Shown here: piece after piece, positions 23,693-32,949 of the stretch
Layout: every line of letters starts with the position of its first letter
Position numbering within the stretch: position 1 is the stretch's first letter
Source of the DNA: Bacillus sp. ISL-18
GTDB lineage: Bacteria; Bacillota; Bacilli; Bacillales; Cytobacillaceae
Length of the DNA: 51,614 nt
Direction of reading: 5' to 3'
Assembly: GCF_018613415.1 (NCBI RefSeq)
Contig: NZ_JAGGQG010000017.1
Span: 1 to 51,614 of the forward strand
The notes under the pieces: generated by a model
Seen by the model: only the letters and a program-made list of their open reading frames with translations
Databases searched by the model: none
What the model was told of the DNA's origin: nothing
Made by a program: the position numbers and the translations under genes

Positions 23693-26600
23693 TTGAATGG
23701 TTTAAAATCAATATTTTTAAAGCAGGAAGATGTTCACTCCATTATCGCCGGGATTGAAGAAGGATTAAAAGAACAACTGGTTGCAGGTCTTTCAGGATCA
23801 TCACGTACAGTCCTAACTGCGTCCGTTTATGAAAAGATGAACAGGCCGATCATGCTTGTTACCCATAATCTACTACAGGCTCAAAAACTTTATGATGATC
23901 TTGTCAATCTATTAAGTGAAAAGGAAGTCTTTCTTTTTCCAGCGAATGAATTGATAGCCGCCGAGCTCAGCGTTGCCAGTCCGGAATTAAAAGCTCAGCG
24001 AATTGATGCCCTTAACTATTGGAGCAGACAAAATAAAGGGGTTTTAATTGTTCCAATTGCGGGGCTGAAAAAGATTGTTCCTCCTAAATCGCTATGGCAG
24101 CAATACCAGCTGTCGTTAAAGCTAGGAGAAGACATTGATATCGAAAAGTTGTTAAACACCTTTGTTAAAATGGGGTATGTCCGCTCTGAAATGGTAACAA
24201 CTCCAGGGGAATTTAGTGTAAGGGGCGGAATTATTGATATTTATCCTCTTACGGAAGCTGACCCACTGCGGATTGAACTATTTGATACAGAAATTGATTC
24301 CATCCGTTATTTCTCCCTTGATGATCAGCGGTCTAAAGAAAAGATTCAAGAGGTGTTAATTGGACCAGCAAGCGAAATCATTCTTGAAGCCGAAAACTAT
24401 AGCCGAATGATTGGGAAGCTTGAAGAAGGATTAGCTTTGTCATTACGGAAACTAAAAGATGATAAAGCAAAGATGCAGCTTAGTCAAAACCTCAGCTATG
24501 AGCTTGAACAGTTGAAGAACGGCCAAAAGCCAGATCAAGTCTATAAATATTTATCCTTAGCCTACGAGCGGCCTGCTAGTTTACTAGACTATCTGCCAAG
24601 TAATGGACTTGTGTTTGTAGATGAAATTAGCAGAGTTCAAGAGATGAATGATTCCCTTGTAAAAGAAGAAGCAGAGTGGTATACAGGGTTACTTTCTGAA
24701 GGGAAGATTATTCATGACCTGCATATTTCCCATGACTTACAGGCCATGCTGCAGCGAAAAGAATTTCCGCTTCTCTATATGTCATTATTTTTGCGCCATG
24801 TAGCCAATACAAGCCCGCAAAATATAATTAATATTACTTGTAAACAAATGCAAAATTTCCATGGGCAAATGCATGTTTTAAAAGCAGAAATTGACAGGTG
24901 GAAAAAAGGGAATTATTGCATTCTATTTTTAGGTCCGGATGAAGACCGGGTAAAAAAATTAGAACGGGTTCTAGAGGACTATGAAATAAGTGCGAGCATG
25001 ATAAAAGGTGACCAGCCGCTCGTAGCAGGTAAAGTCCAGATCATGCAAGGAAATCTCCATGCAGGATTCGAACTCTCGATTCAAAAAATTGCTGTCATCA
25101 CCGAGGAAGAATTATTTAATAAACGCGTTAAAAAATCAACCAGCCGGCAGAAATTATCAAATGCCGAACGGATAAAAAGTTACTCCGAGTTAAAAATTGG
25201 TGACTATGTTGTTCATGTTAATCATGGAATCGGCAAATATTTAGGAATTGAAACACTCGTTATTAACGGTATTCATAAAGATTACCTGCATATTCGCTAT
25301 CAAGGATCAGATAAGCTTTACGTACCAGTGGAACAAATTGATCTGGTTCAAAAATATGTGGGATCAGAAGGAAAAGAGCCAAAGGTTTATAAACTTGGCG
25401 GCACTGACTGGAAAAAGGTTAAGAAGAAAGTTGAATCATCTGTACAAGATATCGCTGATGACTTGATTAAGCTATATGCCGAGCGGGAAGCGGCAGTTGG
25501 TTATGCCTTTTCACCCGATGGCGACCTGCAGCGTGAATTTGAAACTTCTTTTGCCTATCAAGAAACAGAAGATCAGCTGCGCTCGATTCATGAAATTAAA
25601 AAGGACATGGAAAGACCTCGCCCGATGGACCGTCTCCTTTGTGGTGACGTCGGTTATGGTAAAACAGAAGTGGCCATCCGTGCTGCATTTAAATCAATTG
25701 CAGATGGAAAACAAGTAGCCTTTCTGGTGCCAACAACGATTTTGGCACAGCAGCACTTTGAGACACTTAGGGAGCGTTTTCAGGATTATCCGATTAATAT
25801 CGGCTTATTAAGCCGGTTCCGTACAAAAAAACAGCAGACAGAAACGATTAAGGGCTTAAAAGCAGGTACTGTTGATATTGTTGTCGGCACTCATCGTCTG
25901 CTATCAAAGGATATTATCTATCGCGATTTAGGCCTATTGATTGTCGATGAAGAACAGAGATTTGGTGTTACACATAAAGAAAAGATCAAGAAGTTGAAGA
26001 CAAATGTAGATGTGTTAACCTTAACCGCTACACCAATACCAAGGACACTTCATATGTCCATGCTTGGCGTGCGTGATTTATCGGTTATCGAAACACCACC
26101 GGAAAATCGTTTTCCAGTCCAAACATATGTTATGGAGTACAATGGTTCATTGGTAAGAGAAGCGATTGAACGTGAGCTTGCCAGGGACGGACAAGTATTC
26201 TTTTTATATAACCGAGTCGAAGATATTGAACGTAAGGCTGAAGAAATTTCCATGCTTGTACCAGATGCCCGCGTAACGTTTGCACATGGACAAATGACGG
26301 AAAATGAACTGGAATCCGTTATGATTGGTTTCTTAGCAGGGGAATTTGATGTGCTCGTGAGCACAACGATTATCGAAACGGGTGTTGATATTCCGAATGT
26401 AAATACGTTAATTGTGTTCGATGCAGATCGAATGGGCCTTTCCACGCTTTATCAGCTGCGCGGCCGGGTTGGCAGATCCAACCGTGTTGCGTATGCCTAT
26501 TTTACGTACAGAAAAGATAAGGTCTTAACGGAAGTGGCAGAAAAGCGTCTTCAAGCGATTAAGGAATTTACGGAGTTAGGGTCCGGATTTAAAATTGCGA

Positions 26601-27229
26601 TGCGGGACTTATCGATTCGCGGTGCAGGAAACCTATTAGGTGCCCAGCAGCATGGATTTATTGATTCCGTAGGATTTGACCTTTATTCTCAAATGCTCAA
26701 GGAAGCAATTGAAGAGCGGAAGGGCGACCTTGGCGGCGAAGTGAAAAAATCCGTTGAAATTGATCTGGAAATCGATGCTTATATCCCAGATACGTATATT
26801 AAAGATGGACATCAGAAGATTGAGATGTATAAACGGTTTAGAGGGGCCGATAGTCTTGAGGAGATCGAAGAGCTTCAAACGGAAATTCGTGATCGCTTTG
26901 GCGAATATCCGGTAGAAGTCGATTATCTATTCCAAATTGCTGAAATCAAGGTTTATGCTCTGTTAAACGGGGTTGAGCAAATTAAACAAGTGAAACAAGA
27001 AGTCACCATCTTGGTTAATGAGCAGATTACCGGCAATATTGATGGAAGTAAAATATTCCATATAGGCAGCCAGTTTGGCAGAAATATTATTCCTGGGATG
27101 GAAGGCTCTAAGTTAAAAATCATGATTAAGACGAAAGAGTACGAAACAGCAGAGTGGCTTCATGCTGTTCAGGAAATGGTCAAAGGAATACCATTGGCGA
27201 AAAGGGGCCAAGGAAATCCTGTGAATTAA
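23693..27229 (+). CDS. mfd: transcription-repair coupling factor Mfd
   Basis: Mfd, 1178 residues, is a DNA translocase that removes RNA polymerase stalled at lesions and recruits UvrA. The N-terminal UvrB-like domains are followed by the RNA-polymerase interaction (CarD-like) domain around 495-560 (LKIGDYVVHVNHGIGKYLG). The RecG-like motor has Walker A GDVGYGKT at 651-658, the DEEQ box in VDEEQRFGV, and motif VI QLRGRVGRS. The TRCF C-terminal domain ends the protein. TTG 23693 follows GGGAGGAG; the length equals B. subtilis Mfd. No frameshift was noticed. Confidence 0.97.
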   Translation: MNGLKSIFLKQEDVHSIIAGIEEGLKEQLVAGLSGSSRTVLTASVYEKMNRPIMLVTHNLLQAQKLYDDLVNLLSEKEVFLFPANELIAAELSVASPELKAQRIDALNYWSRQNKGVLIVPIAGLKKIVPPKSLWQQYQLSLKLGEDIDIEKLLNTFVKMGYVRSEMVTTPGEFSVRGGIIDIYPLTEADPLRIELFDTEIDSIRYFSLDDQRSKEKIQEVLIGPASEIILEAENYSRMIGKLEEGLALSLRKLKDDKAKMQLSQNLSYELEQLKNGQKPDQVYKYLSLAYERPASLLDYLPSNGLVFVDEISRVQEMNDSLVKEEAEWYTGLLSEGKIIHDLHISHDLQAMLQRKEFPLLYMSLFLRHVANTSPQNIINITCKQMQNFHGQMHVLKAEIDRWKKGNYCILFLGPDEDRVKKLERVLEDYEISASMIKGDQPLVAGKVQIMQGNLHAGFELSIQKIAVITEEELFNKRVKKSTSRQKLSNAERIKSYSELKIGDYVVHVNHGIGKYLGIETLVINGIHKDYLHIRYQGSDKLYVPVEQIDLVQKYVGSEGKEPKVYKLGGTDWKKVKKKVESSVQDIADDLIKLYAEREAAVGYAFSPDGDLQREFETSFAYQETEDQLRSIHEIKKDMERPRPMDRLLCGDVGYGKTEVAIRAAFKSIADGKQVAFLVPTTILAQQHFETLRERFQDYPINIGLLSRFRTKKQQTETIKGLKAGTVDIVVGTHRLLSKDIIYRDLGLLIVDEEQRFGVTHKEKIKKLKTNVDVLTLTATPIPRTLHMSMLGVRDLSVIETPPENRFPVQTYVMEYNGSLVREAIERELARDGQVFFLYNRVEDIERKAEEISMLVPDARVTFAHGQMTENELESVMIGFLAGEFDVLVSTTIIETGVDIPNVNTLIVFDADRMGLSTLYQLRGRVGRSNRVAYAYFTYRKDKVLTEVAEKRLQAIKEFTELGSGFKIAMRDLSIRGAGNLLGAQQHGFIDSVGFDLYSQMLKEAIEERKGDLGGEVKKSVEIDLEIDAYIPDTYIKDGHQKIEMYKRFRGADSLEEIEELQTEIRDRFGEYPVEVDYLFQIAEIKVYALLNGVEQIKQVKQEVTILVNEQITGNIDGSKIFHIGSQFGRNIIPGMEGSKLKIMIKTKEYETAEWLHAVQEMVKGIPLAKRGQGNPVN

Positions 27230-27331
27230 TGGTAATTTGGCATCTCATTTGAACTCGACTAGTCCGATTTACCTACTATTTATATCCATAAATGTGATAT
27301 TTCTCTTATATGTGAAAAAATATTAGGTTTG

Positions 27332-27361
27332 TGAATAGAACTTTCCAGATGAAAGATACTA
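27332..27361 (+). promoter_or_regulatory. predicted sigma-G promoter of spoVT
   Basis: TGAATA (27332-27337), a 17-base spacer, GATACTA (27355-27361), one mismatch from the sigma-G -10 CATACTA. spoVT is a sigma-G gene in B. subtilis. Confidence 0.7.
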
Positions 27362-27434
27362 ATTTCAAAGCTGGTGATGATTAACATCATTGCCAAGTTA
27401 GTAAAATCATCAGATGAAAGTGAGGCAACATTGG

Positions 27435-27971
27435 ATGAAAGCAACTGGAATTGTTCGTCGAATCGATGATTTGGGTCGTGTTGTTATTCCTAAAGAAATA
27501 CGCAGAACTTTGCGTATCCGCGAAGGGGATCCGTTAGAGATTTTTGTTGATCGAGACGGAGAAGTCATTTTAAAAAAATATTCACCAATCAGCGAGCTTA
27601 GCGATTTTGCCAAAGAATATGCAGAAGCCCTATTTGATAGCCTCGGTAATCCTGTTTTAATTTGTGATAGAGATACGTATATTGCAGTAGCTGGTGGTTC
27701 GAAAAAGGATTATTTAAATAAGAACATCAGTGAGTTAGTCGAAAAAACGATGGAAGAACGAAATTCCGTTCTACATACACAGCAAGGTGAAATGGCATTA
27801 ATAGAAGGAAATAACGAAACCGTCTCATCGTACACCATTGGTCCTATCATTGCAAACGGAGACCCAATAGGTGGAGTGATTATCTTTTCTAAAGAAGGTA
27901 CTCTTGGTGAAGTAGAGCAAAAAGCAGTCGAAACTGCAGCAGGGTTCCTCGCACGACAAATGGAGTCTTAA
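27435..27971 (+). CDS. spoVT: stage V sporulation regulator SpoVT
   Basis: SpoVT, 178 residues, is a forespore transcription factor that tunes sigma-G genes. The N-terminal AbrB-type swapped hairpin (MKATGIVRRIDDLGRVVIPK, residues 1-50) is followed by a GAF-like domain (about 56-178) ending in AAGFLARQMES. The ATG at 27435 is the conserved start. GTGAGG is about ten bases upstream and the ATG at 27414 is not supported. It is a paralogue of the AbrB encoded at 7614-7898. Confidence 0.97.
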   Translation: MKATGIVRRIDDLGRVVIPKEIRRTLRIREGDPLEIFVDRDGEVILKKYSPISELSDFAKEYAEALFDSLGNPVLICDRDTYIAVAGGSKKDYLNKNISELVEKTMEERNSVLHTQQGEMALIEGNNETVSSYTIGPIIANGDPIGGVIIFSKEGTLGEVEQKAVETAAGFLARQMES

Positions 27972-27990
27972 TAGAGGACTTATAATTTAT

Positions 27991-28019
27991 AAAAAAGACA
28001 GCATCTGCTGTCTTTTTTA
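27991..28019 (+). terminator. spoVT terminator
   Basis: AAAAAGACAGCA pairs with TGCTGTCTTTTTT around a minimal loop, about 20 bases after the stop codon. Confidence 0.9.
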
Positions 28020-28060
28020 TATGCTATAATACCTTGGAGTTTTAATAAGCGGGTGAGAAA

Positions 28061-29704
28061 ATGCAAAAGTCGATAAAACAATCAAAAGCCGTCTTCAAAG
28101 GGGCCTTTATTTTAACCATTGCGGCGATTGTTACAAAAATCCTAAGTGCCTTTTACCGAATTCCTTTTCAAAATATTGTTGGGGATGTCGGTTTTTACAT
28201 ATATCAGCAAGTATACCCGTTTTATGGCATGGCCGTGGTTCTGTCCACCACTGGTTTTCCAGTGGTGATCTCTAAGCTTTATGCAGAGCAGAAGGAAAAG
28301 GGAGACGTTGTACGATCTCGTTTGCTTCTGTTTGCCTCGTACCTCTTTTTACAAGTTTTTGGAATCATTTGTTTTTTAATTCTCTTTCTAGGGGCTGAGG
28401 AAATTGCCGATGGGATGAACGATTCACATTTAACGATTTTACTAAAAATCGTCGCCATTGTGTTTTTAACCTTTCCCATCAGCTCTCTGTTAAGAGGATA
28501 TTACCAGGCAGTCGGCGATATGGTTCCAACAGCTTTATCACAAGTCGGAGAACAATCAATCCGAGTGCTGACGATTATCCTTTTGTCCTCGATTTTTATG
28601 AACAAAGGTCTGTCATTGTATTTAGTCGGAGGCGGGGCGATGTTTGGCTCCATCACCGGAAGTATCCTTTCCGCTATCATTCTGTTTATGTTTTTAAGGA
28701 TTCGTAAAGAATGGAAAATAATACAGCCTGTTAAAGGGATGTTTCAAAAGTATAAAAAGGAAATAGGCGCTATTTGGAAGGCGCTCTTTTTCCAAGGATT
28801 GATGATTTGTATCAGTGGAATGCTGATGATCTTCACCCAATTGGCGGATTCCCTTAATCTTTATTCCTTGCTTGTTGCGAATGGAATGGAAACAGAATTA
28901 GCCAAAAGTGTTAAAGGGGTCTTTGACCGGGGTCAGCCATTAATCCAATTAGGAACCGTTGCCGCGACCTCCATGTCACTCACCCTTGTACCGCTGATCA
29001 CGAGAGCACGTTTAACCTCTAAGCGGGAGGAATTGCATAAACATATTCAATTAGCGTTAAAGGTTAGTATTGTTGTTGGTGTCGGAGCTTCAGCAGGCCT
29101 TTGGGCCATTATCGAGCCTACTAACATGATGCTGTTTGAAAATAAGTCAGGATCATCTGTTTTGGGTATACTTAGTTTTGTGATTTTTTTTACATCGATT
29201 ATCTCAACGATCATTGCCATCATGCAGGGGATGGGAAAGGTATGGTATCCAGCCTTTGCTGTGGTCATGGTGTTTCCAGTAAAATATCTATTAAATGTTC
29301 TGTTCATTCCGATAGCAGGAATCAAGGGAGCGGCAGTTTCCTCGCTTATTTCATTAGCAATCGTTACACTAATCTTAATGGGTGGATTTAGAAAAATAAC
29401 TACTGGAAGAATATTCGTAAATGGATACTTAAGAACGGTTCTGACAGCAACGATCAGTATGGTCTTGTTTTTAAAAGGTTATTTATACATAACAGATTAC
29501 TTCTTTGCTTATTTTGAAGTGGAACGGCTGGGCGCCGCCGTCCAATCAATAAGCGCAGTAATAATCGGTGGTTTTCTGTTTTTGCTGATGATTATTCGCG
29601 GCGGGACTTTTTGTGAAGAAGAACTGGCATTATTTCCGCTTGGCAGCAAATTCATTCATTTATTAGCACGAAAGGATAGGAGTGAACATGGTGAAAGAAA
29701 TTGA
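28061..29704 (+). CDS. yabM: polysaccharide flippase family protein YabM (SpoVB/MurJ-like)
   Basis: A 547-residue membrane protein of the MOP flippase superfamily with about 14 hydrophobic segments, the first near FILTIAAIVTKILSAFYRIPF. It is related to SpoVB and to the lipid II flippases, so export of a lipid-linked sugar is plausible; the actual substrate is unknown. The ATG at 28061 follows GGGTGAG. TGCTATAAT (28022-28030) between the spoVT terminator and the gene could be an extended -10. The end overlaps yabN by 17 bases. Confidence 0.88.
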   Translation: MQKSIKQSKAVFKGAFILTIAAIVTKILSAFYRIPFQNIVGDVGFYIYQQVYPFYGMAVVLSTTGFPVVISKLYAEQKEKGDVVRSRLLLFASYLFLQVFGIICFLILFLGAEEIADGMNDSHLTILLKIVAIVFLTFPISSLLRGYYQAVGDMVPTALSQVGEQSIRVLTIILLSSIFMNKGLSLYLVGGGAMFGSITGSILSAIILFMFLRIRKEWKIIQPVKGMFQKYKKEIGAIWKALFFQGLMICISGMLMIFTQLADSLNLYSLLVANGMETELAKSVKGVFDRGQPLIQLGTVAATSMSLTLVPLITRARLTSKREELHKHIQLALKVSIVVGVGASAGLWAIIEPTNMMLFENKSGSSVLGILSFVIFFTSIISTIIAIMQGMGKVWYPAFAVVMVFPVKYLLNVLFIPIAGIKGAAVSSLISLAIVTLILMGGFRKITTGRIFVNGYLRTVLTATISMVLFLKGYLYITDYFFAYFEVERLGAAVQSISAVIIGGFLFLLMIIRGGTFCEEELALFPLGSKFIHLLARKDRSEHGERN

Positions 29705-31157
29705 AATACTAGGATTGGGTGCTGGCGACTTAGAACAGCTGCCTGTTGGGGTATATAGAAAAATATTAAAGGCAAACCGTCTTTTCTTACGGACAAAGGA
29801 GCATCCAGTTGTCTCTAGCCTTGAAAAAGAAGGTCTAACCTATGTTTCATTTGATGCAGTCTATGAAAAGCATGATCAGTTTGAAGCCGTATATGAAGAA
29901 ATTGTTCAAACCTTGCTGCAGGAGGCAATAACTGATTCGGTTATTTACGCCGTTCCCGGGCATCCACTGGTTGCAGAGCGCACGGTTCAGCTTCTTCTAG
30001 AATATGGCCCCGAAAAAGGGATTCAAATAACTATTGGCGGTGGACAGAGCTTTTTAGATGCCATTTTTGCTTCATTAAAGATTGACCCGGTCGAAGGGTT
30101 TCAACTGCTTGATGGTACAGCGCTCTTGGCCAGCCAGCTGCAGCTGGAGCAGCATATGTTTATCAGCCAGGTGTATGATCAATTTATCGCATCAGAGGTT
30201 AAACTTACCCTAATGGAAAAGCTGCCGGATGACTATGAGGTTTATATTGTGACAGCTGCCGGAAGCAGTCAGGAATCGATTGAAAAAGTTGCCTTGTATG
30301 AGCTGGACCGAAAAGTAACAGTTAACAATTTAACCTCTGTCTATGTTCCTCCTGTTAAGGATGAACATATATTGTTGAAAAATTTTGCAAAGCTTCGTGA
30401 GATTATTGCGATCTTAAGGAGTCCTGAAGGATGTCCTTGGGATAAGGAACAGACGCATGAATCGTTAAAGAGGTACTTAATTGAAGAAACCTATGAAGTC
30501 ATCGAGGCGATTAATAGTGATGATATTGATCATTTAGTCGAGGAATTGGGGGATGTACTGCTTCAAGTCATGCTTCATGCCCAAATAGGCGAGGATGATG
30601 GATATTTTTCTATTGATGATATTATCGAGGTGCTGTCAGAGAAAATGATTCGCAGGCATCCGCATGTGTTTGGAAATAGAAAGGCAGATACTGCGGAACA
30701 AGTGGTTCAGAACTGGCAGGAGATCAAGCAGCAGGAAAAAGGAAGTCAGCAGCCTGCCTCCCTATTAGAGGGTGTTTCATTGGCACAGCCAAACTTGCTT
30801 CGTGCCTATGAACTGCAAAAGAAAGCAGCAAAGGTTGGCTTTGATTGGAAGGAAATTCAACCAGCGCTCGAGAAAGTAAAAGAAGAGCTCGATGAGTTTG
30901 TGAATGAGCTTGATGGAACAGAAGAAGGCCTTCTCCTAGCTAAAAAGGAATTCGGTGACCTGCTGTTTGCTTTTGTGAATGTGGCGAGATTTTTAAGCAT
31001 TCATCCGGAAGAGGCCTTATTTGAAACAAATGAAAAGTTTATCCGAAGGTTTCGGTATGTGGAAGAAAAGGTAAAGAATAGTGGTCGGTCATTTGAAGAG
31101 CATACACTTGAACAGCTCGATCTATATTGGGATGAAGCGAAGGAAAAAGGTTTATAA
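29688..31157 (+). CDS. yabN: MazG-type NTP pyrophosphohydrolase with tetrapyrrole-methylase-like domain (YabN)
   Basis: A 489-residue fusion, identical in length to B. subtilis YabN. The N-terminal ~220 residues resemble SAM-dependent tetrapyrrole methylases (LGLGAGDLEQLPVGVY, AVPGHPLVAERTV). The C-terminal MazG domain has the metal-binding EExxE/ExxD pattern in LIEETYEVIEAINSDD and LVEELGDVLLQV. MazG hydrolyses NTPs to NMPs, cleaning non-canonical nucleotides; the role of the methylase-like half is unknown. The ATG at 29688 follows AAAGGATAGGAG. Confidence 0.93.
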   Translation: MVKEIEILGLGAGDLEQLPVGVYRKILKANRLFLRTKEHPVVSSLEKEGLTYVSFDAVYEKHDQFEAVYEEIVQTLLQEAITDSVIYAVPGHPLVAERTVQLLLEYGPEKGIQITIGGGQSFLDAIFASLKIDPVEGFQLLDGTALLASQLQLEQHMFISQVYDQFIASEVKLTLMEKLPDDYEVYIVTAAGSSQESIEKVALYELDRKVTVNNLTSVYVPPVKDEHILLKNFAKLREIIAILRSPEGCPWDKEQTHESLKRYLIEETYEVIEAINSDDIDHLVEELGDVLLQVMLHAQIGEDDGYFSIDDIIEVLSEKMIRRHPHVFGNRKADTAEQVVQNWQEIKQQEKGSQQPASLLEGVSLAQPNLLRAYELQKKAAKVGFDWKEIQPALEKVKEELDEFVNELDGTEEGLLLAKKEFGDLLFAFVNVARFLSIHPEEALFETNEKFIRRFRYVEEKVKNSGRSFEEHTLEQLDLYWDEAKEKGL

Positions 31158-31175
31158 AAGAGGGGGGAAGTGCAA

Positions 31176-31448
31176 ATGCGCTTAGATAAGTTTTTAAAGG
31201 TTTCAAGAATCATAAAGAGAAGAACTTTGGCAAAGGAAGTTTCGGATCAAGGCAGAATTGAAATTAATGGTAAAGAGGCAAAGGCCAGCTCTACGGTTAA
31301 AGTAGGTGATGAATTAACCATTCGCCTTGGACAGCGGAAGATGACTGCCCGAATTGATCGAATTCAAGAAACATCGCGTAAGGAAGAAGCGGCTGAAATG
31401 TATACGATTTTACAGGAAGAGAAACTGGGCTCTCAAGACCCTTTTTAG
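31176..31448 (+). CDS. rqcP: ribosome quality control protein RqcP (YabO)
   Basis: A 90-residue S4-domain RNA-binding protein related to Hsp15. In B. subtilis RqcP works with RqcH on stalled 50S subunits during alanine tailing of nascent chains. The S4 fold is seen in MRLDKFLKVSRIIKRRTLAKEV and the QGRIEINGKEAKASSTVKVGD block; a charged C-terminal tail follows. The ATG at 31176 follows AGAGGGGGGAAG. It sits 18 bases after yabN. Confidence 0.93.
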   Translation: MRLDKFLKVSRIIKRRTLAKEVSDQGRIEINGKEAKASSTVKVGDELTIRLGQRKMTARIDRIQETSRKEEAAEMYTILQEEKLGSQDPF

Positions 31449-31470
31449 GTAACGGTTCTAATTTAACTTT

Positions 31471-31517
31471 CCCTCACATAAAAATGTACAAAAGGGTTGT
31501 ACAAATGATTGTGAGGG
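31471..31517 (+). promoter_or_regulatory. nested inverted repeat covering the yabP ribosome site
   Basis: The outer arms CCCTCACA (31471-31478) and TGTGAGGG (31510-31517) pair perfectly. The inner arms TGTACAA (31485-31491) and TTGTACA (31497-31503) also pair perfectly, leaving a 6x6 internal loop and a 5-base apical loop. The 3' outer arm contains GTGAGGG, the Shine-Dalgarno of yabP. There is no T-run, so this is not a typical terminator. Confidence 0.65.
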
Positions 31518-31523
31518 ATGAAG

Positions 31524-31826
31524 ATGAGTCAATATTATGATAGCAATCCACCAAAAAGCACTGTTCCTGACCATGATGTCATTATGAGAGGAAGAAAGCT
31601 GCTTGATATTACGGGAGTAAAACAAGTAGAAAGCTTTGATAATGAGGAATTCTTATTAGAAACAGTAATGGGGTTTTTAGCGATCAAGGGACAAAACCTG
31701 CAAATGAAGAATCTGGATGTCGAAAAAGGGATTGTCTCCATTAAAGGAAAAATCTTTGACTTAGTTTATCTGGATGAACAGCATGGGGAGAAAGCTAAAG
31801 GCTTCTTTAGCAAGTTATTCAAATGA
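31524..31826 (+). CDS. yabP: sporulation protein YabP
   Basis: A 100-residue protein of the YabP/YqfC family. In B. subtilis it is made in the mother cell under sigma-E and belongs with YabQ to one operon; yabQ is needed for cortex formation while yabP is not strictly required. Conserved pieces are GRKLLDITGVKQVESFD and TVMGFLAIKGQNL. The ATG at 31524 has GTGAGGG (31511-31517) upstream; the ATG at 31518 is too close. The 3' end overlaps yabQ in an ATGA arrangement. A sigma-E promoter was looked for but not convincingly found. Confidence 0.92.
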   Translation: MSQYYDSNPPKSTVPDHDVIMRGRKLLDITGVKQVESFDNEEFLLETVMGFLAIKGQNLQMKNLDVEKGIVSIKGKIFDLVYLDEQHGEKAKGFFSKLFK

Positions 31827-32455
31827 CCCTTTCAACGCAATTTCTTACCATGCTCTCCATGATTGGCATGGGGTCATTGTTTGGCGCCATGTTTGATACG
31901 TATCAACGGTTTTTAAATCGTCCAAAACAAAAAGCTTGGATCGTCTTCATAAATGATGTTTTATTTTGGGTTATTCAAGCTTTAATTATTTTCTATACCT
32001 TATTCATAGTAAATAGCGGTGAATTGCGTTTTTACATCTTTATTGCACTGCTATGCGGATATGCCGCCTACCAGGCATTGTTAAAAGGTATTTATCTTCA
32101 TCTCTTAGAGATGGGGATTCAATCAGTGATCGCCATTTATAAATTTATAACCAAAATGACTCAAATGCTGATTTATAAACCTGTTGTTGGTCTTATTCAG
32201 CTATTGATTATGATCATTCTCGCACTTGGCAGGGGACTAATCACCCTTGTCAAATTTATTTATAAGGTTTTACTATTGATACTGAAAATAATTGTGTTTC
32301 CAATGCAAAAAATATTGCTGTTATTTTGGAAACTTTTGCCGAAGGGTATTAAAAAAACCGTCGAGAAGTTATATAATAAAACGGCAGGAAATTTAAAGGA
32401 AATCATGAATTATATTAATAAATGGCGAGATAAATGGAAAAAGAAAAAAGAGTAA
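31823..32455 (+). CDS. yabQ: spore cortex biosynthesis protein YabQ
   Basis: A 210-residue membrane protein with about five hydrophobic segments, the first two near residues 5-22 and 42-64, and a strongly basic C-terminal tail (KWRDKWKKKKE). YabQ is needed for spore cortex formation in B. subtilis and localises to the membranes around the forespore. The ATG at 31823 shares bases with the yabP stop. Confidence 0.92.
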   Translation: MTLSTQFLTMLSMIGMGSLFGAMFDTYQRFLNRPKQKAWIVFINDVLFWVIQALIIFYTLFIVNSGELRFYIFIALLCGYAAYQALLKGIYLHLLEMGIQSVIAIYKFITKMTQMLIYKPVVGLIQLLIMIILALGRGLITLVKFIYKVLLLILKIIVFPMQKILLLFWKLLPKGIKKTVEKLYNKTAGNLKEIMNYINKWRDKWKKKKE

Positions 32456-32471
32456 GGAGGTTTTAGGGGAA

Positions 32472-32855
32472 ATGGGAGCGGATTTAAACAGAAATGTATC
32501 TAAAATTCAGACAACCTATGTGGAGAAACAAGAATACGCCGAGATTGCCTCAAGCAGAAAAAGAAGATTAGTGCTAAGACGTTTATCGGTGTTTTTTGTT
32601 TTTGCTAGCCTGCTAACCTATTTGATGATTTCAAATCACATTTCCCAAACCGCTAAACTCGAAGCTAAACTGGCGCAAAAGAAAAAGCTTGATCATCAGC
32701 TTGCAGATTTGAAAAAACAGGAATCGATCCTTAAAGAAAATATTGTAAAATTAAACGATGATGATTATATAGGAAAGTTAGCGAGGAAAGAGTATTTTTT
32801 CTCAAAAAAGGATGAAGTTATCTTTAATATCCCTGATGACAGTAAAGAAAATTGA
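32472..32855 (+). CDS. divIC: cell division protein DivIC
   Basis: DivIC (FtsB-like), 127 residues, a bitopic septal protein that works with DivIB and FtsL in the divisome. One transmembrane segment is at about 39-55 (LSVFFVFASLLTYLMIS). A leucine-heptad coiled coil (about 63-98) follows outside the membrane, then IGKLARKEYFFSKKDEVIF. The ATG at 32472 is preceded by AAGGAGG and AGGGGAA. Its placement directly after yabQ matches B. subtilis. Confidence 0.95.
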   Translation: MGADLNRNVSKIQTTYVEKQEYAEIASSRKRRLVLRRLSVFFVFASLLTYLMISNHISQTAKLEAKLAQKKKLDHQLADLKKQESILKENIVKLNDDDYIGKLARKEYFFSKKDEVIFNIPDDSKEN

Positions 32856-32871
32856 CCTGCTGTGCGAGTTA

Positions 32872-32901
32872 TTGACACTGATTTTTTGGTTTCTGTATAA
32901 T
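32872..32901 (+). promoter_or_regulatory. sigma-A promoter of yabR
   Basis: TTGACA (32872-32877), an 18-base spacer, TATAAT (32896-32901). Both hexamers are perfect. It lies between divIC and yabR. Confidence 0.82.
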
Positions 32902-32949
32902 ATATAAAAAGTTTGATTTTTTGAAAATTTAAGGAGGAACATTCTTTTT

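Noticed and set aside
26050..26445. 131-codon minus-strand reading frame inside mfd
   Set aside because: It is a shadow of the conserved Mfd motor domain, has no ribosome site and a Ser/Thr/Ile-rich composition typical of antisense frames.
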